A stretch of DNA of 64,000 nucleotides from Streptomyces sp. RPT161 (GCF_027533845.1 NZ_JAPZVN010000005.1:1-64000), one strand, 5' to 3'. Counted from the first letter of the stretch, positions 1-9,828 are shown. The notes: generated by a model from the letters alone, not told the origin. Numbers and translations: made by a program.

Positions 1-59
1 GGGCCGCTTGCGCCCACCCGTCGCCCGGCCACCGCCCCTCATCGAGGCCCTGCGGGCCG

Positions 60-86
60 CTTGCACTCTAGGGGGCAGAGTGCTAA
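60..86. promoter_or_regulatory. CIRCE operator 1 (HrcA site)
   Basis: CTTGCACTC (60-68), nine bases, then GAGTGCTAA (78-86): a near-perfect match to the 9-9-9 CIRCE inverted repeat bound by the heat-shock repressor HrcA. It overlaps both promoter hexamers of groEL2. Confidence 0.93.
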
Positions 87-89
87 TCA
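61..89 (+). promoter_or_regulatory. groEL2 housekeeping promoter
   Basis: TTGCAC at 61-66 and TAATCA at 84-89 are separated by 17 bases, the layout of a principal sigma factor (HrdB-type) promoter. The hexamers lie inside the first CIRCE element, so a repressor bound there would block RNA polymerase. Seen in sequence; use of the promoter is inferred. Confidence 0.75.
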
Positions 90-95
90 TTGGCG

Positions 96-122
96 TTAGC
101 ACTCTGACGTTGAGAGTGACAG
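96..122. promoter_or_regulatory. CIRCE operator 2 (HrcA site)
   Basis: TTAGCACTC (96-104), nine bases, then GAGTGACAG (114-122). The left arm is perfect and the right arm keeps only GAGTG. The two operators are offset by 36 bp, so two HrcA dimers could sit on the start region of the groEL2 transcript. Confidence 0.85.
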
Positions 123-139
123 ATGGACCGGGTCGGTGA

Positions 140-1870
<1,731 letters not shown>

Positions 1871-1896
1871 TCCGCCGAGGATCAGACTCCGTCCAA

Positions 1897-1934
1897 CCCG
1901 AGGGCGGTACCCCACGCGGGGTACCGCCCTCGGG
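1897..1934. terminator. Bidirectional terminator between groEL2 and murQ
   Basis: Perfect 17-bp stem (1897-1913 with 1918-1934) closed by the tetraloop ACGC, followed by GTTTG. It lies between the convergent stops of groEL2 and murQ and can serve both. Confidence 0.92.
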
Positions 1935-1955
1935 CGTTTGCGATTGTCTCCCCGC

Positions 1956-2891
1956 TTAGTTGAGCGCCGCGCGCAGCGCGGCCCGCAGCCGTCCGCCGTG
2001 CCGGGTCAGCAGGCGCTCGGCCGTGGCGGCGTCCACCTCGCCCAGGATGGTGAGGATGGCGTTCTTCACCTCGCCGTCGGTCGCCGCCAGCGCCGCCTCG
2101 ATCTCCTGGTCGGCCGCGCCGGTGGCCAGTGCGACGATGCGCCGGGCGCGAGCGCGCAGCTTCTCGTTGGAGGAGCGCACGTCGACCATCAGGTTCCCGT
2201 AGGTCTTGCCGAGCCGGATCATCGTGATGGTCGAGATCATGTTGAGCACCAGCTTCTGTGCGGTGCCCGCCTTCAACCGGGTGGAACCGGTGAGCAGTTC
2301 GGGGCCGACCACCACCTCGATGCCGTGCTCGGCCGCGGCGGCCAGTGCGGAGTCCGCGTTGCAGGACAACCCGATGGTCAACGCGCCCCGCGCTCGGGCG
2401 TGTCCGACCGCCCCGACGGCGTACGGGGTGCGGCCGGAGGCCGAGATCCCGACGACGGTGTCGGCGGCGCCGACACCCAGCGCGTCCAGGTCCTCGGCGG
2501 CGAGTTCCGCGCTGTCCTCCGCGCCCTCGACGGCGCTCAGCATCGCGTCGGGACCGCCCGCGATCAGGCCGACGACCTGGCCCGGCCGGGTGTTGAAGGT
2601 GGGCGGGCACTCGCTGGCGTCGAGCACGCCGAGCCGTCCCGCGGTGCCCGCACCCGCGTAGACCAGGCGTCCGCCGCGGGCCATCCGCTCGGCGGTGGCG
2701 TCGATGGCGGCGGCGATGTACGGCAGTCGGTCGGCGACGGCGGCCGCGACGGTGGCGTCCTGGCCGTTCATGATCCGGGCGATGTCGAGGGTCGGCAGTT
2801 GGTCGATGTCCGAGAGTTCCGGCTGGAACGCCTCGGTGGTGAGGGTCGCCAACTCACGGCGCAGCTCGCCGTAGGGGGTGTCGCGGGACAT
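1956..2891 (-). CDS. murQ: N-acetylmuramic acid 6-phosphate etherase
   Basis: Cleaves the D-lactyl ether of MurNAc-6-phosphate to GlcNAc-6-phosphate and D-lactate during cell-wall recycling, in the cytoplasm. The 311 residues match the family. The SIS sugar-phosphate fold shows the Gly-rich YAGAGTAGRLGVLDASE stretch (78-94), and LTGSTRLKAGTAQK (200-213) is the family signature. Glu94 and Glu125 match the two catalytic glutamates described for E. coli MurQ. The ATG is preceded by AGGAAG about 7 nt away, with only 13 nt after the stop of the RpiR-type regulator, so the two genes form one unit. The protein converges with groEL2 across a strong terminator. Confidence 0.95.
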   Translation of the reverse strand: MSRDTPYGELRRELATLTTEAFQPELSDIDQLPTLDIARIMNGQDATVAAAVADRLPYIAAAIDATAERMARGGRLVYAGAGTAGRLGVLDASECPPTFNTRPGQVVGLIAGGPDAMLSAVEGAEDSAELAAEDLDALGVGAADTVVGISASGRTPYAVGAVGHARARGALTIGLSCNADSALAAAAEHGIEVVVGPELLTGSTRLKAGTAQKLVLNMISTITMIRLGKTYGNLMVDVRSSNEKLRARARRIVALATGAADQEIEAALAATDGEVKNAILTILGEVDAATAERLLTRHGGRLRAALRAALN

Positions 2892-2904
2892 GGCGGCTGG
2901 CTTC

Positions 2905-3825
2905 CTAACGTGCGGTGGGCGCTTCGGGGCTGTGGCGGTGGGCGAGCGCCTCGTACGAGGCGGACAGGGCGGGCGCCGCCCGCTCGTAGGTGCGCTGCGC
3001 CACGCCGACGAACAGGCAGTCGACGACCAGCAGTTGGCTGGTGCGGCTGGACATGGCGGCCGGTCGCAGCTCGCTCTCCCGGCGCACCGCGGTGGTGAGG
3101 ACGAGATCGGCGTACCTGGCCACCGCGCCGTCCGGCCGCCCGGTGATGGCGACCGTGGTGGCGCCCCGGTCGAAGGCGGCGCGCAGCGGTTCTATGACGT
3201 CGACGGTGTTGCCGGAGTGGGTGATGGCCAACGCCACGTCGCCCTGGCGCAGTTGGACGGCGTTGGTCACCGCCAGGTGCGGATCGCTGTGGGCGTGTGC
3301 GATGAGCCCGATGCGTAGCAGCTTCTGCACCAGGTCCTGACCGACCAGGGCGGACGCCCCGATGCCGTAGACGTCGATGCGGCGGGCGGCGGTCAACGCC
3401 CCCACCACGGCTTCCAGTTGGGAGACGTCGAGTCCGGCGGCGGTGTCGGCCAGGGTCTGCCGCTCGTCGTGGGCGAGCTTGGCGACCACGTCGGCCAGTG
3501 GGTCGTCCACCGCGATGTCCGCGGTGACCGAGGCCGGTGCGCCCGACTGCTGCTGGGCGGCGAACGCGGCGAGCGCCAGCCGCAGGTCACGGTAGCCGGG
3601 GTAGCCCAGGACCCGGGCGGTGCGCACGACGGTGGCCTCGCTGGTGCCGGTGCGCTGGGCCAGTGCGGTGACGGTGAGCTGGGCGCAGGCGGCCGGGTCG
3701 GCGGCGACCGCTTCGGCGACGCGCTGCATGGAGCGGGGCATGGTGGGGGAGAGGGTTCTGACCCTGGCGGCCAGGGCGGGGCCGGTGTCGCACTGGCGGA
3801 AAGTTTCCTTCGCGTTCTGCGTCAC
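2905..3825 (-). CDS. RpiR-family transcriptional regulator with SIS domain
   Basis: Predicted 306-residue sugar-phosphate-responsive regulator: N-terminal helix-turn-helix of the RpiR type (roughly residues 20-95) and C-terminal SIS domain (about 130-270) likely to sense MurNAc-6-P or a related sugar phosphate. It precedes murQ by 13 nt, so it probably controls murQ and itself. An open frame extends to a TTG at 3861, but I prefer the GTG at 3825. A TATCTT -10 box (3833-3838) lies exactly 7 nt upstream, giving a leaderless transcript, and a TGAAA-N5-TTTCA palindrome overlaps that box. Family assignment is firm; ligand and target are inferred from context. Confidence 0.9.
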   Translation of the reverse strand: MTQNAKETFRQCDTGPALAARVRTLSPTMPRSMQRVAEAVAADPAACAQLTVTALAQRTGTSEATVVRTARVLGYPGYRDLRLALAAFAAQQQSGAPASVTADIAVDDPLADVVAKLAHDERQTLADTAAGLDVSQLEAVVGALTAARRIDVYGIGASALVGQDLVQKLLRIGLIAHAHSDPHLAVTNAVQLRQGDVALAITHSGNTVDVIEPLRAAFDRGATTVAITGRPDGAVARYADLVLTTAVRRESELRPAAMSSRTSQLLVVDCLFVGVAQRTYERAAPALSASYEALAHRHSPEAPTAR

Positions 3826-3829
3826 GCTT

Positions 3830-3844
3830 TGAAAGATATTTTCA
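3830..3844. promoter_or_regulatory. Putative RpiR operator over the rpiR-murQ -10 box
   Basis: TGAAA (3830-3834), five bases, TTTCA (3840-3844): a perfect inverted repeat in an AT-rich island inside 70% GC DNA. It overlaps the TATCTT -10 box (3833-3838). A second short palindrome, GGAAAGTTTCC, lies at 3798-3808 just inside the coding region. Autorepression is inferred. Confidence 0.6.
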
Positions 3845-3906
3845 TCGCACGGGTTGGTCAATCATCCGATGCCGGGTCACTCCGGCGGGAGGGGGACAAT
3901 CGGCGT

Positions 3907-4257
3907 ATGGAACTCGAACCCGCGCTGCATGCGGCCCGCGCGTTGGTACTGGCCGATCTGGCGGCCTGCGACATCGACGACGCGGCGGTCGTGTCGCTGG
4001 TCGAGGACGCGGTGGCGAACCGCCGGTGGTGGGTGGAGCAGTGGCCGGACGGCGTGGAGTACGTCACCGGGCTGATCGCCCAGGACGTACAGGACGCCCT
4101 CCTCGACCGCTACGGGCGCTGGCCCCTGTGCCCCGCCTGCGAGGAGCCGCACGCCCTGGACGTCGAGCCGGAGCTAGGCCCCGATCCGCACTGGGTGTGC
4201 GGGAAGGACGGCGTTGTCATCGCGGCCGTCGGCCGGCTGCCGGTCCGTTCCGGCTGA
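3907..4257 (+). CDS. Conserved hypothetical protein, small CxxC protein
   Basis: A 116-residue acidic protein divergent from rpiR. The N-terminal half is helical (Met-Glu-Leu-Glu-Pro-Ala-Leu, then Val-Glu-Asp-Ala-Val). The C-terminal half has Cys-Pro-Ala-Cys and a later Cys in Trp-Val-Cys-Gly-Lys, a possible three-cysteine metal or redox knuckle. GGGAGGGGG (3887-3895) is an excellent ribosome binding site 11 nt before the ATG. I do not recognise a named family. It shares the short rpiR intergenic region, but a link to cell-wall recycling is only positional. Confidence 0.75.
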   Translation: MELEPALHAARALVLADLAACDIDDAAVVSLVEDAVANRRWWVEQWPDGVEYVTGLIAQDVQDALLDRYGRWPLCPACEEPHALDVEPELGPDPHWVCGKDGVVIAAVGRLPVRSG

Positions 4258-4287
4258 GGTTCGCGATCCTGCCCGCGCACCCGCCCC

Positions 4288-5511
4288 TCACCGGAAACGG
4301 ACCTGTGCGTACGTCAACACGAACGCCACCGCGGCGAGCGCCACGCTGACCCAGGCCACGCCCGTGTATCCCGCGCCCGCGTCGATGGCCGCTCCGCCCA
4401 GCCAAGGTCCCGCCGTGTTGCCGATGTTGAACGCGGCCGTGGTGGTCGCCCCGGCCAGCGTCGGCGCGGCGTTGGCGACGTTGAACATCCGCGCGTTGAG
4501 CGCGGGTGCGGCGGTGAACGCCGTCACGCCCAGCAGCAGCGACAGCGTCACCGCGGCCGCCGGTTGCCGCGCGGTCAGCGCGAGCGCCGCGAGTACCAGT
4601 GTCGTCGCGGCGATACCGCCCTTCAACGTGCCGAACAGCCGGGCGTCCGCTATCCGTCCGCCGAGCGCCGTGCCGATCAGCGCCCCGATGCCGAACAGCG
4701 CGAGGACCGTCGGCACCCAGCCCTCGTCCAGTCCCGCGGTCTCGGTGAGCAGCGGAGCGAGATAGCTGAAGGTGCAGAAGACGGCGGCCTGTACGAAGGC
4801 GGTGGTGGCGAGCGCCAGCCAGACGCTGCGGTCGCGGTAGATCCGCAGTTCGGTGCGGAGCCGCGGCGCGGTCCGCGGCCGCGGTACCCGGGGTACCAGC
4901 ACGGCGACCCCGGCCATGCCGAGCACCGTCAGCCCGGCGACGGCCCAGAACGCGGCCCGCCAACCGGCGTGCTGGCCGAGGAACGTACCGGCCGGGACGC
5001 CCGCGATGTTGGCGATGCTCAGGCCGCCCACCATGACGGCCATCGCGCGGGCCCGCGCCTCGTACGGCACCATCGCCACCGCCACCGCCGCACCGACCGC
5101 CCAGAACCCGGCGCAGGCCAGTGCGCTGACGACGCGTGAGGCGAACAGCACGCCGTACGAGGGCGCGAGCGCGCCCGCCACCTGGCCGAGGCCGAACGCG
5201 CAGAGCAGCGCCAGCAGGGTGGTGCGGCGCGGCAGCCGCAGCGTTGACGCGGCCAGCAGCGGCGCGCCGACCACCATGCCGATGGCGAAGGCGGAGATCA
5301 GCAGTCCGGCCCGTGGGATGGAGACGCCGAGATCGGCGGCGAGCGGTGGCAGCAGTCCGGAGAGCATGAACTCGGAAGTTCCCAGGGCGAACACGGACAG
5401 CCCGAGGACGTAGACCGCCACCGGCATGCGGACTCTGGTGTGGTCCACTGAGGTGTTCGGGAGCTGGTCGGTGGCTGTGGCGGTCGTGTGGTTGCCCTGG
5501 TCGTTCGACAT
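4288..5511 (-). CDS. MFS drug efflux transporter, Cmx/CmrA type
   Basis: A 407-residue, 12-helix major facilitator protein that probably exports a small hydrophobic compound by proton antiport. The first helix region (Leu-Gly-Leu-Ser-Val-Phe-Ala-Leu-Gly-Thr-Ser-Glu-Phe) and Gly-Leu-Leu-Pro-Pro-Leu-Ala-Ala-Asp-Leu-Gly-Val-Ser resemble the chloramphenicol exporters of Streptomyces and Rhodococcus, as I recall them. About 28 polar residues precede helix 1. The ATG at 5511 has no clear ribosome binding site and an internal Met at about residue 29 is an alternative start. It lies 40 nt downstream of the HD-domain gene on the same strand. Substrate not determinable from sequence. Confidence 0.85.
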   Translation of the reverse strand: MSNDQGNHTTATATDQLPNTSVDHTRVRMPVAVYVLGLSVFALGTSEFMLSGLLPPLAADLGVSIPRAGLLISAFAIGMVVGAPLLAASTLRLPRRTTLLALLCAFGLGQVAGALAPSYGVLFASRVVSALACAGFWAVGAAVAVAMVPYEARARAMAVMVGGLSIANIAGVPAGTFLGQHAGWRAAFWAVAGLTVLGMAGVAVLVPRVPRPRTAPRLRTELRIYRDRSVWLALATTAFVQAAVFCTFSYLAPLLTETAGLDEGWVPTVLALFGIGALIGTALGGRIADARLFGTLKGGIAATTLVLAALALTARQPAAAVTLSLLLGVTAFTAAPALNARMFNVANAAPTLAGATTTAAFNIGNTAGPWLGGAAIDAGAGYTGVAWVSVALAAVAFVLTYAQVRFR

Positions 5512-5551
5512 GTTTCGTACAAGTGTCCAGAAGTGTTGGGCATTCCCGGGG

Positions 5552-6220
5552 TCAGGCGCTGATCAATTGCAGTTCTGTCTCCAGGTTGTGGCGGGCGGTG
5601 CGCTCCCAGTGCCGCTCTCCGTACGGGGTGTGGAACAGCCTTGGCAGGGCGAGGAGTTGGCGCAGCGCGTCGGCCCGTCCGGCACGGAAGACCTCGTCCG
5701 GGACGAACCCGTACTCCTCGCGCACCGCCGCCGCGTAGGCGGCGTACTCGCGTGGCGCGCCGGCGAGCACCGCGAGGTCCGCGTCGCACAGCACCTCGCC
5801 GTCGCGGTCGCCGTCGGCCGGATCATGGCCGACGGTCAGCCGTACCAGGCGGGCGACCTCGGCGACCAGCGGATGCGGCAGCCCCGCTTCGGTGAGCGCG
5901 CGTTGCGCGAGGTCGGCGCTGCGCTCCTCGTTCTCGGAACGGTCGGGCCGGTAGACGGCGTCGTGGAACCACACGGCGAGCAGTACGGCGTCCGGATCGG
6001 AGGCGTACGAGGCGAGCGCCTCGGCGTGGTCGAGGGTCGCGATCAGGTGGTCGGTGGTGTGGTAGCGGCGCTGCGGCTCGGCCCAGCGGCCGAGCAGGTT
6101 CTCGCCGTACGGGACCGGGTCCGCGGTGCACCCGGCGTGCCGCAGCAGTGCCGTCCAGCGGGTGAGCAGAGTGTCGTACGAGGGGTGGCGGGGCGTCGGG
6201 GGCGTGGCCATGGTGCCCAT
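5552..6220 (-). CDS. HD-domain metal-dependent phosphohydrolase
   Basis: About 222 residues, resembling the predicted HD-superfamily hydrolases of the COG4339 type. Metal ligands are visible in order: Tyr-His-Thr-Thr-Asp-His near residue 55, then Val-Trp-Phe-His-Asp-Ala-Val near 85, and a later Asp in Leu-Cys-Asp-Ala-Asp-Leu. Substrate unknown. Three in-frame Met codons compete (6229, 6220, 6211). I chose 6220 because CACAAT (6228-6233 on the complementary strand) lies 7 nt upstream, as for other leaderless genes here. Divergent from cutC with about 60 bp between starts; followed by the MFS pump. Confidence 0.82.
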   Translation of the reverse strand: MGTMATPPTPRHPSYDTLLTRWTALLRHAGCTADPVPYGENLLGRWAEPQRRYHTTDHLIATLDHAEALASYASDPDAVLLAVWFHDAVYRPDRSENEERSADLAQRALTEAGLPHPLVAEVARLVRLTVGHDPADGDRDGEVLCDADLAVLAGAPREYAAYAAAVREEYGFVPDEVFRAGRADALRQLLALPRLFHTPYGERHWERTARHNLETELQLISA

Positions 6221-6266
6221 TCTCGCCATTGTGGAGGGTCGTCTGGCAGTGCGAACGGCCGTGTGG

Positions 6267-6272
6267 CAGGCT
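6267..6272 (+). promoter_or_regulatory. cutC -10 box, leaderless
   Basis: CAGGCT ends 7 nt before the cutC ATG (6280). Together with CACAAT for the HD gene it makes a compact divergent pair of leaderless promoters within about 60 bp. Confidence 0.5.
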
Positions 6273-6279
6273 GTGCTAC

Positions 6280-6996
6280 ATGTCTAGACCAATCTTCGAA
6301 GTGATCGCTCTGGGCGCCGACGACGCGGTCGCCGCACAGGCCGGTGGGGCGGATCGCCTCGAACTTGTCACGGACATGGCCGCCGACGGCCTCACGCCGA
6401 GCCTGGAGACCTTCGCGGCGGTGCGGGCCGCGGTCGGCATCCCGGTGCGGGTGATGCTGCGGATGACGGACGGCTTCGGCGCGGGCGGTCCGCGCGACGT
6501 GGACGCGCTGTGCGCACGGGCGCGGGCGCTGCGGGCCGAGGGCGCCGATGAGTTCGTGCTGGGCTTCCTCGACCGGGACGGCGGCCCCGACATGGCGGCG
6601 GTACGGGCGCTGGTCGACGCCATCGAGGGTTCCCGTTGGACCTTCCACCGGGCCATCGACCGCGCGGCCGACCGCGACGCGCTGCGCAAGGCGCTCGCCG
6701 GGCTGCCCGGCCTGGACACCTATCTCACCGCGGGCTCCGCGCTCGGTGTGCCGGACGGCCTGCCGGTCCTGCGGGAGGAGGCGGCCAGGACCCGGGCCGC
6801 CGAGCCCGGCTACGAGCCCCGCCTGCTGGTGGGCGGCGGCCTGCGGGCAGCCCACCTGCCGTACCTGCGCGCCGCGGGTGTGGACGCCTTCCACGTCGGG
6901 GCCGCCGTCCGCCCCGGCGGTTGGTCGACCACGGTCGCACCGGAGGCGGTCCGCGAGTGGCGCGAAACCCTCGACACTCCGGTGCCGGTCCCCTGA
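6280..6996 (+). CDS. cutC: CutC family protein (copper homeostasis)
   Basis: A 238-residue TIM-barrel protein of the CutC family. It begins with PheGluValIleAlaLeuGly and the AlaGlyGlyAlaAspArgLeuGluLeu signature (about residues 19-27). It continues with ArgPheHis-type barrel motifs (TrpThrPheHisArgAlaIleAsp) and a C-terminal ValGlyGlyGlyLeu turn. Genetically linked to copper handling in E. coli; the biochemical role in bacteria is still not settled. The open frame runs back to 6229, but the homologous start is the ATG at 6280, which has a CAGGCT -10 box 7 nt upstream. It converges with the HelR-like gene. Confidence 0.9.
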   Translation: MSRPIFEVIALGADDAVAAQAGGADRLELVTDMAADGLTPSLETFAAVRAAVGIPVRVMLRMTDGFGAGGPRDVDALCARARALRAEGADEFVLGFLDRDGGPDMAAVRALVDAIEGSRWTFHRAIDRAADRDALRKALAGLPGLDTYLTAGSALGVPDGLPVLREEAARTRAAEPGYEPRLLVGGGLRAAHLPYLRAAGVDAFHVGAAVRPGGWSTTVAPEAVREWRETLDTPVPVP

Positions 6997-7015
6997 GCGG
7001 GCAGGCGCAAAAGGC

Positions 7016-7127
7016 GGGCGGGTGGAAGCCCACGGCGGCGCCGCGCGCACCCGTCCAGCCGCACCGCCCCGCGCCGAGCGCCGCGGGCAGCCGCCCTGCG
7101 GGCGCGGCAGGCCGCAGCCACCCGCCC
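7016..7127. repeat. Long-range inverted repeat between cutC and helR stops
   Basis: GGGCGGGTGG (7016-7025) is complementary to CCACCCGCCC (7118-7127), with a 92-nt loop that can fold internally. It may act as a bidirectional terminator for the two convergent genes. There is no T-run. Confidence 0.4.
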
Positions 7128-7132
7128 GGAAC

Positions 7133-9184
7133 CTATGCGGCCAGTTGCTCCGGCAACGGGGCCGCATGCACAACGATCAACCCGGAAACCGCCCGGGTGA
7201 GGGCCACGTACAAGCGCCGCAGCCCGGTGCGCGCGTCCGGCTCGCCGTCGACGACGGCGGACGGCTCGTCCAGCACCACGTAGTCGTACTCAAGGCCCTT
7301 CGCCAGCGAAGCCGGTACCAGCGTGAGCCGGGCCTCCTCGGTGGTCTCCTCACCGGGCGAGAGGTACCGCACCCCCGCCGCGTCCAGCGCCGCGGCCAGC
7401 ACCGGTACCCGGGCGTCGGCGGCGATCAGCCCGACAGATCCCTCCCGCTCCAGCGACTCCCGGCCCGCCGAGAGCACCGCCGCGGTCAGCTCCTCCGCCG
7501 CCACCCGCCGTACCCGCAGGTCGCCCGGCGACTCCCGGACGGAGGTGGCCGGGGCCAGGTCCGGCGCGATGGCGGGCAGCAGCCGGGAGGCGTACGCGAT
7601 CACCTCGCGGGGCACCCGGAACCCCCGGGTCAGCTCCTCGACGGTGGCCTCCGGCTTGCCGAGATGGGTCAGCGCCTCCCGCCAACTCGCCGTCGCCCAG
7701 GGCGTGGTGCCCTGCGCGATGTCACCGAGCACGGTCGCGGAACCGGTGGTGCAGCGGCGGCCCACCGCGCGGTACTGCATGGGCGACAGGTCCTGCGCCT
7801 CGTCCAGCACGACATGGCCGAGCGAGGGCGTGCGCCGCACCAGGTCCATCGCCTCGTCCACCAGCACCGCGTCCGCCGCCGACCACGGCGCCGACTTCAC
7901 CCCGCGGCCGGGTCTGGGCCAAAGGATCTCCTTCTGCTCGTCCTCGCCCAGCAGCCCGTCCGCGCACCGGGCCAGGAACTCCGGTTCGGACAGCAGCCGC
8001 AGCACGGTCCTGGCCGCGTCGACCGGTGGCCACATCGCCTTGGCCGCCGCCCTGACCGGCTGGGAGCGCGCCACCGCGTCCTGCACCCGGTCGTCCGGGG
8101 CCTCACCGGCCGCCTCCATCCGGGTCAGCACCGCGTGCGCGATGCGCTGCGGCAGCGCGTCGGCCGCCGCGCCGTAGCGGATGTCCCGGTCCCTCAACTC
8201 ATCGAGGATCTCCTCCAGTTCATGGGCCGGGACGCGCCAGCGGCGGGAGCCGCGGACCACGACCACCGGTTCGGTCGGCGTGCTGATCCCGTCGCGCACC
8301 GCCCGGCGCAGCACCTCCGCCATCCGCACGTCGCCCTTGAGCCGGGCGGCCCGCGCGGTGTCGGCGGACCGCACCTCGACATGGGCCACCAGGTCGTCCA
8401 CGGTGGCCTGTTTGACGTGCAACTCGCCCAGCGCCGGCAGGACCTGCTCGATGTAGTGCAGGAAGGAGCGGTTGGGGCCGACCACCAGCGTGCCGGTGCG
8501 GGCCAGCCGCTCCCGGTGCGCGTAGAGCAGGTACGCCACCCGGTGCAGGCCGACCGCGGTCTTCCCGGTGCCGGGCGCTCCCTGGACGCACACCGTGCCG
8601 CCGATCCCCGCCCGGACGATCTCGTCCTGCTCGGGCTGGATGGTGGCGACGATGTCCCGCATCGGGCCGACGCGCGGCCGCTCGATCTCGGCCTGGAGCA
8701 GCTTGCTGCCGGTGTCGGCCTCCGCGGGGTCGCTGAGGTGCTCGTCCTCGTAGGCCGTCAACCGGCCCCCGGTGTAACCGAATCGACGCCGCATCCCGAT
8801 GTCCATCGGGTCCTTGCGCGAGGCCCGGTAGAACGGCTGGGAGACGGGGGCGCGCCAGTCGATGACCATCGGGTCGCCGTCCGCGTCGTGCACATGGCGG
8901 CGGCCGATGTAGAACCGCTCCCCTTCCGCGCCCTCCGCCCGGTCGGCGCCGGGGGCGTGCAGATAGTCGAGGCGGCCGAAGAACAGCGGGGTGTGCGCGA
9001 GGTCGGCGAGCGCCTCGATGCGCCGCGCGATCTGCTGCTGAAGCACCTCGGCGTTGACCCAGTTGGCGCTCACATCGCGGATGTCGAGTGACTCGGCGTC
9101 AGCGCGCATGGCACGGAGCGCGGCTCGGGACGCGGTGAGATGGGCGCGCTCACGGTCGAGCGGTTCTGTTGTGTCGATGGACAC
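7133..9184 (-). CDS. helR: HelD/HelR-like RNA polymerase-recycling ATPase
   Basis: A 683-residue superfamily-1 helicase-like ATPase of the actinobacterial HelD/HelR class. These proteins bind RNA polymerase, remodel stalled or DNA-bound enzyme and, for HelR, displace rifamycins. Walker A GAPGTGKT (202-209), motif II DEAQD (461-465), GDIAQGT (487-493), TRGFRVP (519-525) and late LeuTyrValAlaLeuThrArgAla are intact. The insertion between residues 300 and 430 is where HelD family members carry the primary-channel loop. The open frame extends 66 codons further, but GTG at 9184 has GGAGG (complement of 9194-9198) at good spacing. No rifamycin-associated element was visible upstream. Symbol given by similarity; HelD versus HelR cannot be separated by eye. 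Confidence 0.85.
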   Translation of the reverse strand: MSIDTTEPLDRERAHLTASRAALRAMRADAESLDIRDVSANWVNAEVLQQQIARRIEALADLAHTPLFFGRLDYLHAPGADRAEGAEGERFYIGRRHVHDADGDPMVIDWRAPVSQPFYRASRKDPMDIGMRRRFGYTGGRLTAYEDEHLSDPAEADTGSKLLQAEIERPRVGPMRDIVATIQPEQDEIVRAGIGGTVCVQGAPGTGKTAVGLHRVAYLLYAHRERLARTGTLVVGPNRSFLHYIEQVLPALGELHVKQATVDDLVAHVEVRSADTARAARLKGDVRMAEVLRRAVRDGISTPTEPVVVVRGSRRWRVPAHELEEILDELRDRDIRYGAAADALPQRIAHAVLTRMEAAGEAPDDRVQDAVARSQPVRAAAKAMWPPVDAARTVLRLLSEPEFLARCADGLLGEDEQKEILWPRPGRGVKSAPWSAADAVLVDEAMDLVRRTPSLGHVVLDEAQDLSPMQYRAVGRRCTTGSATVLGDIAQGTTPWATASWREALTHLGKPEATVEELTRGFRVPREVIAYASRLLPAIAPDLAPATSVRESPGDLRVRRVAAEELTAAVLSAGRESLEREGSVGLIAADARVPVLAAALDAAGVRYLSPGEETTEEARLTLVPASLAKGLEYDYVVLDEPSAVVDGEPDARTGLRRLYVALTRAVSGLIVVHAAPLPEQLAA

Positions 9185-9215
9185 GGTGCTGTGCCTCCGG
9201 CGGTACGCAGGGCAG

Positions 9216-9290
9216 ACGTCCGTGGGTGGACGTGACGTGTGGTGCGTGGCTGCCGACCGGTTGCCGTCCGGTCGGCGCGCTCCGGCGCGC
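9216..9290 (-). promoter_or_regulatory. Structured leader of the HelR-like gene
   Basis: Three consecutive hairpins lie between the gene and a possible TAACAT -10 box near 9318. They are ACGTCC/GGACGT (9216-9221, 9228-9233), GCCGACCGG/CCGGTCGGC (9252-9260, 9268-9276) and GCGCGC/GCGCGC (9275-9280, 9285-9290). The last two share two bases. The 320-bp gap to the next gene holds nothing else I can name. Attenuator function is speculative. Confidence 0.45.
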
Positions 9291-9492
9291 GGACGGCGCG
9301 GAGGGGGCAAGACGCGCGATGTTACGCCGTCGGCCCTGGTGACGCGAATGGATTTCCGTCGGGTGTACATCCCTGGGCCCACCCCCTAGGGGCCGGTGTA
9401 GCCCTCGGGACTGACGGCCTGGGCCGATGGGCTGCAGGACGGGGACCGCTCGATCATCCTGCGGACCGATGTACGACAAGGGGGTGAAAACC

Positions 9493-9498
9493 TACCGT
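9493..9498 (+). promoter_or_regulatory. -10 box of the 9505 gene, leaderless
   Basis: TACCGT ends 6 nt before the ATG at 9505. No good -35 hexamer and no ribosome binding site are visible. Confidence 0.5.
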
Positions 9499-9504
9499 TG
9501 AGCT

Positions 9505-9735
9505 ATGGCTACCACGACGTTCACCCCGATCCGGGGCAGCACCGCGATGGGGGCGGCGGACGCCCCCGAATCAGCTCGGCGCACTCATCCGCGCCACATC
9601 CTCGGCAGCACGATGCGCGCGATCGGCGTGTTCGCCGACACCGCCTTCCGCGTCGTCATCCTGGGCGGCGACGGCACCAGGCAGCCCGACCACGCCCCCC
9701 ACGAACCGCAGCGTTCCGGTGACAAGCAGGAATAA
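9505..9735 (+). CDS. Small conserved-looking hypothetical protein
   Basis: A 76-residue basic protein with no recognised domain. The central stretch ArgHisIleLeuGlySerThrMetArgAlaIleGlyValPheAlaAspThrAlaPheArgValValIle is amphipathic, and the ends are polar and disordered. Support for it being real: leaderless -10 box 6 nt upstream, a hairpin terminator just after the stop, and gene-like codon use. It is divergent from the HelR-like gene and precedes the GT87 gene. Function unknown. Confidence 0.6.
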   Translation: MATTTFTPIRGSTAMGAADAPESARRTHPRHILGSTMRAIGVFADTAFRVVILGGDGTRQPDHAPHEPQRSGDKQE

Positions 9736-9744
9736 CCCCCGGTA

Positions 9745-9760
9745 AGCGGCATGTGCCGCT
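9745..9760 (+). terminator. Hairpin after the small gene
   Basis: AGCGGCA-TG-TGCCGCT, a perfect 7-bp stem 9 nt after the stop codon at 9735. No T-run, as is common in high-GC actinomycetes. Confidence 0.55.
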
Positions 9761-9828
9761 GAGCGTATGCCAACCACCGCCGGGTAGGGTCGCCGCCGGG
9801 GCGGACGGCGATCGAAGGGTGTGGCTTG

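Noticed and set aside
6548..9091. 847-residue plus-strand frame over the HelR-like gene
   Set aside because: Complement of a gene with intact helicase motifs; no start signals.
9185..9504. Rifamycin-associated element upstream of the HelR-like gene
   Set aside because: I searched by eye for the 19-bp inverted repeat on both strands and did not find it.
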